64,000 nt of DNA from Callaeas wilsoni. Its lineage: Eukaryota; Chordata; Aves; Passeriformes; Callaeidae. Below the pieces are notes generated by a model. It saw nothing but the letters and a program-made list of their open reading frames with translations, was not told the origin of the DNA and did not search any database. The stretch lies in the NCBI GenBank assembly GCA_013398955.1, contig VWPU01008539.1, positions 61,459 to 125,458 of the forward strand, given 5' to 3'. Position 1 is the stretch's first letter; every line of letters starts with the position of its first letter. Below are positions 1 through 49,900 of this stretch, piece after piece. The position numbers and the translations under genes were made by a program.

Positions 1-480
1 GCACATCATCCTCGGATTTGCAGTTAGAGCAGTGGAATCTTCCTAGAACAGAGAGGAGGGTGGGGAGAGGGGAAGAGAGAAAGAGAGGGAGGAAATGACT
101 AAATTCCTGTAATCACCTGTGAAATTCTCATGTATCCACGCTTCCAGTGCAGTCCAGAAAACAATGACCATGAGTGTAACGAACTACCTCAACAGTGCCC
201 TGCCACATTATTTCTTTCAAGTGACCTCACAGTCTCTTGGTGCTTCAGATCCCAGTAGGAACTCGGGTTACATCCTTCCTCTACAAGGAAGTTACCAAGA
301 AAAAAAATCCCTAAAGTTCTCAGGAAACTATTACGGCATTGTGACAAAAACAATGAAGCACTTTGAGAGCACATGCAAGGTACAGAAAGCGCAGATTCTA
401 CTCAGAAACCACACCAATCACACTGCACCTGAGCAACTACAGGCAATAAACAGTGGTTTCATACACCATCAACCTCAGTC
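1..480. other. Region downstream of the RTEL1 in-frame stop
   Basis: No exon found. On the minus strand it could be RTEL1 3'UTR or an intron leading to RING-coding exons beyond the edge. No cysteine-rich RING pattern is readable here. Plus-strand open frames are shadows. Confidence 0.5.
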
Positions 481-39060
<38,580 letters not shown>

Positions 39061-39075
39061 GGTTCCCTGAGGTGC

Positions 39076-39715
39076 CTGCAAGGAAGTGCAGACCGTGAGG
39101 ACCCTGCTGTCACGGTGGTATCGCGCCGTGACAGAATCACAGAATGATCAGGGCCGGAAGAGTCCTTAGAGTTCACCGCATTCCAACCCTCTGCCATGGG
39201 CAGGGACACCTTCCACTGTCCCAGGGTGCTCCAAGCCCCCTCCAACCTGGCCTCGGACACTTCCAGGGATGGGGCCGCCACAGCTTCTCTGGGCACCCTG
39301 TGCCAGGCCCTCTCCATCCTCACAGGGAAGAATTTCTTCCCAATATCCCACCTAACCCTCCCCTCTGGCAGGCTGAAGCCGTTCCCCCTTAGCCTGTCAC
39401 TCCAGGCCCTTGTAAATAGGTTCCCTCCATCTTTCTTGTCGGCCCCTTCAGGAACTGGAAGGGCCAATGAGGTCACATCGCTTCGGGACGGGTCGGTACC
39501 AGTGCGTCCTTAGGAGGCTCACGGGCACTCGGGACCCGGTCCCGTTCCCGGCTTCCCGGGCCTCACCGCCCGCTCCGGCCCGTGTTCCCGGGTCCCCGCA
39601 GTCCCAGATCCCTGTGCTCCAGGCTTCCCAGGTCCCCGCGTTCCCCTATTGCTGCGTCCCAGTGCTCCCGCCTTCCCGTGCCCCCGCGTCCCGCCGTTCC
39701 CGGAGCTCCCGCACC
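39076..39715 (-). other. RTEL1: RTEL1 5'UTR intron (inferred)
   Basis: Interval between the acceptor before coding exon 1 and the inferred donor of the non-coding exon. It holds an antisense-to-window CR1 fragment (39131-39470) and the edge of the CpG island. No coding sequence is seen. Confidence 0.5.
39131..39470 (-). mobile_element. CR1 LINE fragment between RTEL1 promoter and ATG
   Basis: ACAGAATCACAGAATGATCA then CCACAGCTTCTCTGGGCACC and GGGAAGAATTTCTTCCCAAT. It fills most of the inferred 5'UTR intron and stops at the CpG-island edge. Confidence 0.9.
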
Positions 39716-40400
39716 TCCGGCTCCGCCGTTCGGAATCCCCGCGCCCTTGTCACGTGACGCTCCCCCGTTCCCTGCGTCACTTCCGGCGCGCGCTCTCGCG
39801 AGAGCGGCGCCGTTGCCCTGGTAACGGGCCGGGGAGGCGGCGGCCATGGCGGCCCGGGCCGGGGGGATCCGGGTGGAGCCCGGGCCGGGGTGTCGGGGAG
39901 CGGGCGGGGTTGGGGGCTGGTGCCGTCTCATGAGGGGCCCCGGGCAGGAGCGGCGCAAGCCCGGTGGGGTTTGAGCCCTGCCGCGTCTGAGGGAAGCGGG
40001 TTCCACTCCCCGGACAGGCCCTGAGTGGTTCAGCCGGAGGATGCCGCAGCCGCTTCCCCCGGGGCGGAGGCCGAGGTTCGGCCCCGAAGAGGCGGAATAT
40101 CGGCTGTTCGCTCGCTAAAAGCTGCATTTCCAAAGCCTCCCCGTCCTGCCGGAGTCCTCCGCGCCGGGACAGCCCGGGACTGGCGTTTCTCCCGTTTTGA
40201 ACGGCCCGGGAGTGTGCGATAAGCGATGCCCCCGTCCAGAGTTTGTCTCCAGGGCCCTGCTGTGCTTTGTGCTGGGGTCGGCCTCCCTTGGGCGGTGCTG
40301 CACGCAGGAGAGGGCAGAACGCGGCAGGATTCTTTGTGAAACCCTCGGCGTTGAGGTGGGAGGGTTCTGTGGCTTTCTGTTGAGCCTCGTAGCTCCTGCG
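39500..40400 (-). promoter_or_regulatory. RTEL1: RTEL1 CpG-island promoter
   Basis: Strongly CpG-rich block upstream of the RTEL1 start codon. It contains a TCACGTGA E-box palindrome (39750-39757), ACTTCCGG ETS/GABP-like site (39779-39786), TCTCGCGAGA (39794-39803) and a CCATGGCGG YY1-like site near 39844. A plausible non-coding first exon ends at a GTGCGG donor after position 39715 on the minus strand; it would splice to 39075. Start site and first exon are inferred. Confidence 0.75.
39794..39803. promoter_or_regulatory. TCTCGCGAGA palindrome
   Basis: Exact 10-bp palindrome. It is a known CpG-island core-promoter element, bound by BANP and earlier linked to Kaiso. Its position about 735 bp upstream of the RTEL1 ATG and beside an ETS site fits a housekeeping promoter. 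Confidence 0.8.
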
Positions 40401-41442
40401 TTAGGAGCGGTAATGAATTCTGACGGGCCTCTTTTGTTGGGGGTGAATGTGCCGCTCCTTTGTTCCCGGCTTTTCTCTAGCACGGTGCTCCCACCCTGCA
40501 GTCCCCTGCCAGTGTATCCAGGCACATCTAGGAATGGCTTTGTCGGCATTCCAGGTGCTCAGGCCGTGTGATCGTGGTGAACTGCTCTGGACTGATGGAT
40601 CACCCGGTTTTGTAAGAATCTGGTTTTAATAAATGCATAGGCATGGTTTACCTGCATCCCCAAATTTTGTAAAACTATGTTTTATGCAGCTTTATGAGAA
40701 AGAAGGCAGGAACAAAGTACTTGGTACTCATCTCTGTGGTTTAGTGCTGTATCTCATGCTCTCCCTGCATAGATGTAGAACAGGATGTGGCTTCTTTTAC
40801 TGTTGCTTTAAAAAATGCTTTACTCCTGGCCAGCTGCACAGCTTGTTTGTGTGAGAACAGTTCTGGTGTTAAAAGGAACAGAAATGTAAGTTAAACATTG
40901 TGGGATCTGTTCTGTTCCCAAACTTGTGGTACCTCCTGTGTTGTGGTGTTGGGTCAGGGGAGCTCATGTGTGTTGCTGTTTCGGTTGCTGGCCTTTAAAT
41001 TCCTTGAGCTGAACTTCCCTGGATCATAAACTGTCTAATTGTAGGGAATGGGCTGGAGAGCACCGAGTTATTCCTGTGGATCTTCATGTGCTCCGCACAA
41101 AATTTAACAGCTGTTTTTGCTCGTGTTTCTGACTGTGAACTCTTTAATGTGATACTAGTCATGCACGATTAAACTGCAAAAGAAATTAGTTTGTTAAGAT
41201 TGTGAAATGAGAGTGTGGGGATAACTTTACGGGAGAAAAAAAATGTTTAAAACTCCTCATAAATACATGGAATACCGTGTTGTTGTTATTTCCTCTAGAT
41301 ACATCCTTCCTGCATGGAAGAACAATATCAATAGTGTATCAAAGGAGATTATTTTGCCTTATTCCAGTGCTGTCGATATTTCAGTGTCACCTGCTGGGAG
41401 AGGGGAGCTGGGGGGTGACCAGCCCCGGGCAGGAGCGGGCTG

Positions 41443-41486
41443 TGAGTCAGCAGGTGCCCGTGTCCAGCAGCGAACATGAGTCAGCA
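41443..41486. promoter_or_regulatory. Paired TGAGTCAGCA sites
   Basis: Two exact 10-bp copies, 34 bp start to start, each matching an AP-1/NF-E2/small-MAF element. They lie in a GC-rich patch about 2.5 kb upstream of the STMN3 ATG. Enhancer function is inferred. Confidence 0.45.
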
Positions 41487-43525
41487 GCGGCCGCTGCGCA
41501 GCTCCTGGAGGCTGCTCCTCTGCGCCAGTGACCTCGCCTGACCAGGGCTGCAGGCTGCCTCCAGCATCGCTGCCCTTCTGAAAACACCCCGGAGGAAATG
41601 GGTCGTAAGCTTAAAGAGAAAAATGTATTCCGTGGTGTGGAGCTTTAGGGAAGCTGCAGCATCTGTTGGGATAAAGACGTGATAAATAAAGGTGTTGGTC
41701 TCGCACTGGATTGTCGTCTTGGTGTTTGTCTGCCTGGGATAAACCCTGAGTTCTTACAAAGCAGGAGTTTGGAGGGGGAGGAGAGGTTCCAAAGCTGTGT
41801 CCGAGCAGCACAGGGAGTTGTGTGACAGCCCCTCACCAGCCTGTCCCTGCCAGCCCCGCCAGGAGGAACCAGCCCGGCTCCACTTCTCGCTCATTACTGG
41901 GTTTTAAGATCTTGGATAAACTATTTTTCATTTTCAAGAATAAAAAGCAATGCAGAAGATAAAAACCTTGGGAAAGGTGATCCTTAACCTCTGTGAGGAG
42001 GTGGCTGAACCACACCAGAGAAGCCAGCAAGGGGAACCCTGGTGCTGTGCACAAAGGCAAAGTGAATAATGGCCATGCTTGCTCAGAGGCCGCCCAGGCA
42101 GGACCTCTCTTCCCAGATGAGGTCCAGATGCTGCCAGAGGAGCAGGAATCTTCAGGAATGGAACAAAAGAGCCACAAGGGCCATCTGTGAAACTCCTGTG
42201 GTTGGTGTGAAGGTTATTTTTCCCCTTTCAGACTGAAGAGGGTTAAGTTGCCATTCGTTGTCTTTCTGAGTCTAAAACTTTTATTTGCCCCCAAATTATT
42301 TGATTTTTTTGAATCCTGATAGTCCAGAGCCTTTCAGTCCATTTACTGTTGGGAAATAACAACAGAGCTTTCCACCTTGACCCTCCAAATCATTTGCTCC
42401 CCATTTCTCACACCGTGTATTCCAGGGGGAACATATCACTATGACACCTTGAAAACATCCCACACCCTTTCCTCAATAAAAGGAATAAAATGTGTACTGG
42501 GTTGATGCCAAAAGATCCAGAATGTTGCAAGAGGTAGCCAGATCCTCTTGGGACTGCTGGGAAGATCAAAGCCAGAGTTCATCCTGAACAGAAGGGGGGA
42601 ATTACTCCGGCAGTCAGGTGCCTGGGATGGCTGCCTTCCTCTGATCATGGCAAAGGTGTTTTTGAAACACGCACAAGATAACCTGTCGAGTCCTGGAGAT
42701 TCAATCCAAGGAGAAATGAGAGAGAGCTGCAACTACAAAACAAGGCTTGGACAGAACAGGGAGCAGTTAAAGGTCATAAAAAAGCTCCTGTTGCAAACAC
42801 ACATTGAAAATGTGTGGATAGCGTGAATTTTATTCTGTATTAGACATCTTCTTTATTTTTCTTTTCTTCCACTACAGTGTTAGAATAGGACACTGGGAGA
42901 TAGGGGAAAAAATTAGGAAAAAAGAAAAATCTCTGTCTTTCTAACTGAATTTAATAGGCAGTGCCTGTGGCTTCTGCCCTGAGCAAGCCAGAGCACTGGC
43001 AGATATTCCAACAACCTGTAGTTCCCTGCAGCAGCTGGAATTGTTTGGGAGTGTCTGCATTGCAGCGTGCCAGGAGATGTGTGGGTTTGGGAGGATTCCT
43101 TGATCCCAAGTGTGCGTGTGATGCTCTAAAAGCACAGAAGCATTTGCCCCCTGCCAATAGCCACAACTGGAAATGATAGGAATTATAGAAAACAGATAGA
43201 AAATTATAAGAAAAGAGGTCCCGATGCCTGGGGTGGGGGAGAAACCCGGAGAATTCTCACTAAAATCGGAAGGCTCCATTCTGCTCTTTCTCCTCTACTT
43301 TTACAGCAGTTTCCTCCCCAAACTGCAGGTCCTTTAGTGCCTCAGTGCTGGTGCAGAAAAAAACACCTGATCCCATGCCTAAAAACCTGCCCGGGATGCC
43401 TCTTCCCTTTGCTATTTGCCTAAAGCCGCTGCAAGGTTTGGGGTTTGGGTTTTACACCTCAGCCAATCAAGCCAGATCCCCGACCTGGCCCTGCAGGTGA
43501 GGCTGCCTTGGAATAAATGGTCTTT

Positions 43526-43546
43526 AAAAAAAAAAAAAAAAAAAAA
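43526..43546 (+). repeat. A-run of 21
   Basis: Uninterrupted adenines upstream of STMN3, after TGGTCTTT. No retrogene body is recognised before it. Confidence 0.9.
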
Positions 43547-43659
43547 GAAAAGGAATTATTTTGCTTAACTCTGCTTTCAGCAAGGGAAAAAGCAGTTTAG
43601 CCTATGTTAAGCAGACAAGAAAGGGAGGAAGAGGAGGAAAAAATCCTCTTTTGCCAGCG

Positions 43660-43966
43660 CCCGGCTGGGTGTGTCTCGCCCCCCCGCCGTGGGGCTGCGT
43701 TCCTGGCAGGCAGGCTTGCCTGGGAGGGATCTGCCGTCAAAGCCACCCAGGAAAGGAGGCCTGATACGCTCATTAATATTCTGAACTAGTGACCCTTCTT
43801 TTTCTTTCCACCCCTTGCCTTTCTCTGGGCGCTCCAGCCTCTCCCCGCCGCGGATGGCTGCAGCCCCCTCCAGCTGAGTCAGTCCTCCCTCCCCGCAGCA
43901 TTGCAGCACCTCCGCAGCTCCTGCGCTCCCTCCGCTCCTGCAGCACCGCGCCGCTCCCGCCGCAGC
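43660..43966 (+). promoter_or_regulatory. STMN3: STMN3 GC-rich 5' flank / 5'UTR
   Basis: GC- and CpG-enriched block immediately before the STMN3 ATG. It includes a TGAGTCA AP-1-like site at 43875-43881. A CCAAT box lies further up at 43463-43467, and an A-run at 43526-43546. The transcription start cannot be fixed by eye. Confidence 0.55.
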
Positions 43967-43985
43967 ATGGCCAGCACCGTCTCAG
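43967..43985 (+). CDS. STMN3: STMN3 coding exon 1
   Basis: Encodes MASTVS plus one base, in a CpG-rich context. Donor GTAGGA. The short first coding exon followed by a long intron is typical of the SCG10-like stathmins. Confidence 0.93.
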
Positions 43986-46900
43986 GTAGGACCGGCGCCT
44001 TCTCGGGGGCTCCGCATCGGTGCGCTTCTAAAACCATCGGGTTTTAGTTTTTTTTTTTTTTTTTTAATCGTTATTCTGAAGGTTTGGGTTGGGTGTTTCG
44101 GTTTTTGGGTTTTTTTTTTTCCCCGTGGGTTTCGGGGGAGTTCTGTGCTGAGGAGGCAGCTGGTATGGCAGCATTGTTCCCCTTCCTCCCCCATACACAC
44201 ACCCCTCTGATGCAAGATAGCAGGTGGGCTTTTTATTTTAATATGAATACACGTGTGATAAACTTGCCAATTTAAAGTGTTGCTGCCATTTCATTGTGCC
44301 ATTAGAAGATGCTGCTACGTACCAATTAAATATTATTTTTGTAACGTCGTAGAGTTTTTTTTTTTTTTACCCCTAAGAAAAAAATTGCACGCAGTGCAGC
44401 TGGATGTAAGGAAATCAGAAATTACATTTTGTTTTGGGAAGATCATGTATCGCCTAAATGAGTAATGGAGAGGAAGACATGGGCAAGAGTCAGTAATGCT
44501 CTAAAAAATCCCCCAAAGCCAACCAGAAGAATCTGGATGGGGTTTTGTGTATTCTCAGAGCTTCCCAGCCCCAGATTTCTTGCACAGCTCACATTTCTTG
44601 GTTAGAAGATGCTACAGGGGAGCGGCCCTCTGATGGCGTTGGGTGAAATGAGATGCTGCAAGGGAAGCCCTTCCTCCCTCCTGCAGCAGTGCCGGGAATC
44701 ACGGCGTGGCTGCCCGGGAGCCTGCTCGGGTTTGGCTTCAGGATGGCAGCCCGAGGATGCTGTGCTCCTTCGGTCCAGCTTCCTAAAGACCTGTCTTGTG
44801 CCCTTTGACTGGGAAGGAAGGATTCAAGTGGCTGAAACTGGGAGTGTGGGTGAAGGAGAAGAAAAGCTTGAAATGTTACGATGAACAGTGGGTGGGTTTA
44901 GAGGGTCTTTTTCTGTCAGAAAAACGAGTTTGTTCTTGGAATGGCTCTGAATTCTGCAGCCCGCAAAGAGGGGCTTGGGAGGGGGAAGTGGGATTCTGGA
45001 GGGTTGAGCAAGACAAAAAGGAAGAGCAGGTGGTGCTTTGTGCCCCCCAGGCAGGGAACCAGCCCGCAGGAGACCAGGCAACACTTCTTGCTTCTTTCAC
45101 TGCCCTTTGCCGAGGTTTCCTGCTGTGCATTTTCTATTCCTTGCTCCTTTTAAAAGACCAGTAGATGCAGGGGGACGAAGGACAGAGAAATGGAGGGGTG
45201 TGTATGTGAGGGGGAGTATAAGGGCGCAGCTGAACCCGAGTGGGCTTTGCAGGCAATGAAATATATAAAGCAGCATTGTGAAAATGTGTTTATGAGAGAA
45301 AACCTCCAGCTATTGTATATATGCCTGTGAGTATCCCTGTCTCAATGAACGTCTGCAGCAGTGCACTCTTGGGAGGTGCCACCCATCTCCTGCCTTCCCT
45401 ACCGAGCAGGGTCGGACCTCCTTTGCAGAGTGGGGGTGGGAGGGAAGGCTCAGACTTACCAGCCCTCTAAACCAAGGTTGCATCGAACTTGAGATGGACG
45501 AGGTGGTGGATGAAACACACGTAGGCAGAACACGCGATTTCCAGTTGGTGCATTCTCGCCCTCCCAACCCACTGCATGCCCGTAGCATATTTGATCCTCG
45601 CAAAGATGCAGTTTTACTGTCAAAGAGACTTAAGATCATGAAGAAGCGTGAAATGGGGCTTTCTTGTGACTCAAGTCAAGCAGAGAAGCAATTTGAAGGA
45701 GTAGGAAGTCATGGAAAGCAGTGCTGTGGCAGGAGGGAAGAGAATAGGGCGCTGTGTGCCAAGGGAGGGTCGGGGCTGAGCCTCGCCCAGCTGCCTTTGC
45801 AGGAGCAGCTCCCCATCTCCTCATCGCCTATAGCTCGTACAGCAGCAATGGAGAGGAGCCTGGAAAGGCAGGAGGAAAAGAATAAGGAATCCTTCAATTA
45901 AGGAATGAGTCTTGTTTGCTTTCTTCATTATTTCCTTCTTCATTCTCAGCAAAAGCCGATCCTGCTGAGGGAAGGGCAGCTGCAGTCGTCTGCGGCTGAT
46001 GCCCGGGGGCTTATCCCCCTTGGGAAGATTTGCTTGGTTTGTTTAAGCAAACAACCAAATCCTTGGGCTGAAAAGGAACAGGGCTTGCTCCCTCGAGCCT
46101 GGCTGCCCTCTCTCTTTTCTCCCTGTCGCCTCAGGCGTTTTCTCCTGGCCCCGGGGGTTGTTTTCGGTGCAGGAGCCGCGGGATGGGCGGCACATGCTCA
46201 GTGCCGGCTCAGCTGCGGTGCCGGCCCTGCTGCCGGGCAGCCCTTGCAGGGGCAGAGCCCTCGCACCTCCTCCCCGCAGCATCCGCACAAGGCTTTGTGC
46301 TTTCGTGCACCGCAGACCGGGGGCCTGGCTGGGCTCTGCAGGGCTACGGAACTCCCCCAGCATTTTGTAGCATCTGGGTTGAATAAAGAGACCTGAGATT
46401 ATGAAATGATGCAGAAGGTGACATCCCCACCGGCTTTCTCCGACGTTGGCGTGTCTGAGAAGGTGGAGCCAAGAGGAAACACCAGGTTGTCATTCCTGGC
46501 CTCATGACTGGGCATGGGAAATGGGCATTGGCAGATCCGGAGGTTTTCCCATCCTGCACTGAAATGTGAGAGTTGAGGGACTTCGTGTAGCTCTGGGTTA
46601 TCCCCCGATCCCTTTTCTGGGTGGTATTGAGGGACACCATATGGTGTTGACCTGTCCTGACATTTCTACTGCCCACGCTGGAGAGTCAGAATCCCTTCTA
46701 CCAAGCTCTCCATCTCTCTCTGTTCTCAAGAAATCACTGTTGTCTTTCTCTTTGGCTGTTGAAGAAGTCTATGTGGCCTTAAAAAATTATGGTTTTTTAA
46801 TTGAGAATTCAGTTTTACATGCCAAAAGAGCCTATTGTATTATTGTAGGCATTTATATAGATGTATATTTTTTTTTCTCAGGTGTATCCAAACAAGAGAT

Positions 46901-49900
46901 CTAAGTAATTGGAAAATACTTGTTCTTTCTAAAATATAAATAATATCTTGTTTAATGGCACCATGTAGTCTCTGGGAAGATGCTTCAGATATCTCAAAAG
47001 AGCCCTTTCTTGGAATCTGTCATTGTTGGTTCAGATCTGGTGGAGGCACTGTTTTATCAGATGAAGACATTTTCCTTCTGCTGATTAAAAGCTGAGATTT
47101 AGTGGTCTGATGTGGCACCCAGAAGGCTGCAGATAAGCCCATTGTGACAGCAGTGTGGGCAGCAGGGGGCTGAACGAGGCCGATGATGGTTCATGACAAT
47201 CCTTGAAGGGACCTGAAGCTCACTCAAACTTCTATACCCTTAAATTGTCTGGAAACAACACGCCTGGCTAATTCCTCCCAGTTGTCCTACTGACATGGGC
47301 TTTACTCTTCCAGGTGTGAGTTATGTTTTTAAAATTAAAGTCTCCCCTCCAGAAGGGAGTTAAACCAATGGGCTGTGATTTAGAAATACAGAAGAGCCAG
47401 AGAGAAGCCAGAGAGCAACCAAAGACCTTGTGCACGTCACCAAATGGTGAAGAGCTGCTCAGCATATTTCCAAACAATCCTTTTATTCTTTCAAGGTACT
47501 TCTACGTGAGGTTGCCTTAGTAGGTTGCCCTACTAGAGAATCTTATCCCCTCTGAATTTGTTTATACAAATCATACCACTGTAAAATGGGTAAATGCAAT
47601 GGTCTTCAGTTAATGGAAAGGAAACCAAGATCCAAAGAGACCAAATGACTGTGGTCACACAGCATGTGTGTACCTGACACATCGTGGCACTGGGCTCTGT
47701 CTTTGACACCCAAACCTGACTGTCCAAACCTGTGTTTGCCCCAAATCCACAAACACACTGGGTCAGCTGCTTCCATTTCCCAGGCCATGCTTCTCTCCTT
47801 CCCAAAAGTAACCCCCCAGCCAGGGCTCTGCTGCACAGCTTGGGCCCTTCTCTCTTACTGAGCCTGTACAAGAGGAGATTTCGTGGTTATTTTCCTGGGA
47901 GCAGCTCACATGTTCCAGTGCTACAGCTCAAGGGTTTTGCTGATGCACTGGCTGTGCACAGCACGGGTTGTTGTGACATTCATGAGCTGCCAATAAAACC
48001 TGGGGGGAAGGAGCCGGGTGATTGGAAACCATTCCTGGGCAATAGTTTAGCAGATATCTGACAGAAGGCAGAGTAAACCTCACATCTGCCTATTCTCATG
48101 GCTGATTCCACATGAGCCCGTGGTAGCTTCTGGGCCTGGAGTCTCATGGTGGCCCTATACCATCAGTATACTACTGAGCTGACAAAAAAACCCCAAACTC
48201 TCCCAAAAAAGCAACCAACCAACCAACCCACCAACCAACCAAAAAAAAAAAAACCCAAAAGGAAAACCTGCTAGTGTTTTCTGGTTGTGTGAGATCTGTT
48301 ACTGACCTGTTTGCAGAAGCTGAGGAGCAAGAAGGTGGAAGTGCATTAGACTGAAGTGAAGGTCTGGCCAATATTTTTATGATAGGATTCATAGCAAAGG
48401 AGAATATCTAGAGCCTGCTGTACTCTCAAGGCTTGTTGAGGACTCTGGTTGCTTTTGTTGTGTGTGTGGCATTGCAGTCTGTACTGGAGGTCTCAGTTCT
48501 CTGTATCTCTGTCTTCTCTACCGTCTGTTTAAGCTTTGACTTCATTTATAATTGGTCTGTTCTTATTTTTTCATGAGATAATATTCATTATGGAAGCAAG
48601 TCTTACTTATCCAAAGTTATCTTCACAAACCAAATTGTTTTCTTGTAATAACCTTCCTCTGACCTTGCTATCAGACAGAGCACATCCAGTCTCATCCATT
48701 TAAATTTCACATAAATTAGCCTTGCTCTGACCCTGGTTCACTGTGGCTGATGCTGTGTTGGTGCTGAGATGGCCTCGGTCTGTTTTTCTGGTTGCCATTA
48801 AACACTATCCCAAAATCTGGCTGCAGTTTACATTTATGTATTTAGGAAGCAGAGAACAAAACTTTTTAATGAATAATAGGTGTTAAGCCCCACCATCCAG
48901 GCACATCATGAGGAGGAAAATGAATCCCATTGCTCCTGCACTACACCATCCCCAGCTGTTCCTCCATCTCTGGCACCACAAGCACTTGGGGAGCAGCTGG
49001 GTAATGTCTCCGGGGGTTGACTTGGAGATAAACACTTTACATGGATCGATGGTGTGCACAGCACTCACGCAAAGCAGCGGGGATGTGGAAATGCACGACG
49101 TTCCCTACAGCACTAGAGGGAGCACAGGAAAGGAGTCACCAGAGAGAGCTGGGAGCACCCTGAGCCTCCTGGTGCCTTGGTGAAGGCCCAGGGCATCTCC
49201 CTTCTTCTCTTTGCAACAGGGAGAAAGTGATTTTTCCCGGGCTATATATTCTATTGTAATATAATGATAATACGCAGAGAAAAGGTAGATGAAAAATTTT
49301 AATAAAGATTGATTGGCTCATGGGGTGTGGGGTGGAATACAACCAAACCAGAATCAGCCCGTGCTGATTGCAGGGCATAAATGTTCAGAAATGTTGAGGA
49401 ACTGACTGCACCCTTATAGAGTGTAGCTTAATCACTACTCAGTGTCCTCTAAAGCAAGCAAACAAAATGCAAGTTTACTCCACTTAACAGGATGGGACTC
49501 TGATATATTTTTGTATATTTTACAGTTTATTCACTTCTTAGTTTACACAACCCAGTTATTTGCCATGTTTCATCCCAGTTCTAATAGGACAGCAGTGAAG
49601 AGTTATGACACAGTGATGAAGACCATACCAGAGTGAATGAATTTGCTGCTGATCCTTCTATGGCAGTGTTTGCCTAAAAAGAGAAGTAAAATGTCAGTAA
49701 TTCATAGCTGAGTGAGCAGCCTGTCCTAATCCTCTGCCCAGCAGCTAGGCAGAGTTCTTGCTGCACCTCTGAGACTGAAGCAATGCTTTGGTATCAAGTC
49801 TCTGAGGACCAGAGTCAGATTAATTTATACAGAAATGAAATATTTGCTCAGTGCAAGCTGAATTTATTTTTACTAAGTTAACAGAAGTAAAAATGCTAAT

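Larger units (their letters stand above)
39850..43660. other. RTEL1-STMN3 divergent intergenic region
   Basis: No coding exon with family support. The left 550 bp is the rest of the RTEL1 CpG island. Two identical TGAGTCAGCA (NF-E2/MAF-like) sites lie at 41443-41452 and 41477-41486 in a GC-rich stretch. The remainder is unremarkable unique-looking sequence ending in an A-run. Short ORFs here look random. Confidence 0.6.

Noticed and set aside
1..480. RTEL1 RING-coding exon at the left edge
   Set aside because: Minus-strand frames were scanned for paired cysteines and none shows a C4C4 pattern.
39563..40133. Several 100-150-codon frames over the RTEL1 CpG island
   Set aside because: GC-rich DNA has few stops; the peptides are low-complexity Ala/Pro/Arg/Gly.
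43500..43560. Processed-pseudogene tail at the 21-A run
   Set aside because: No gene-like body or target-site duplication found beside it.
45494..45901. 135-codon plus-strand frame in STMN3 intron 1
   Set aside because: No recognisable domain, no supporting splice context, and length is within chance for the GC content.
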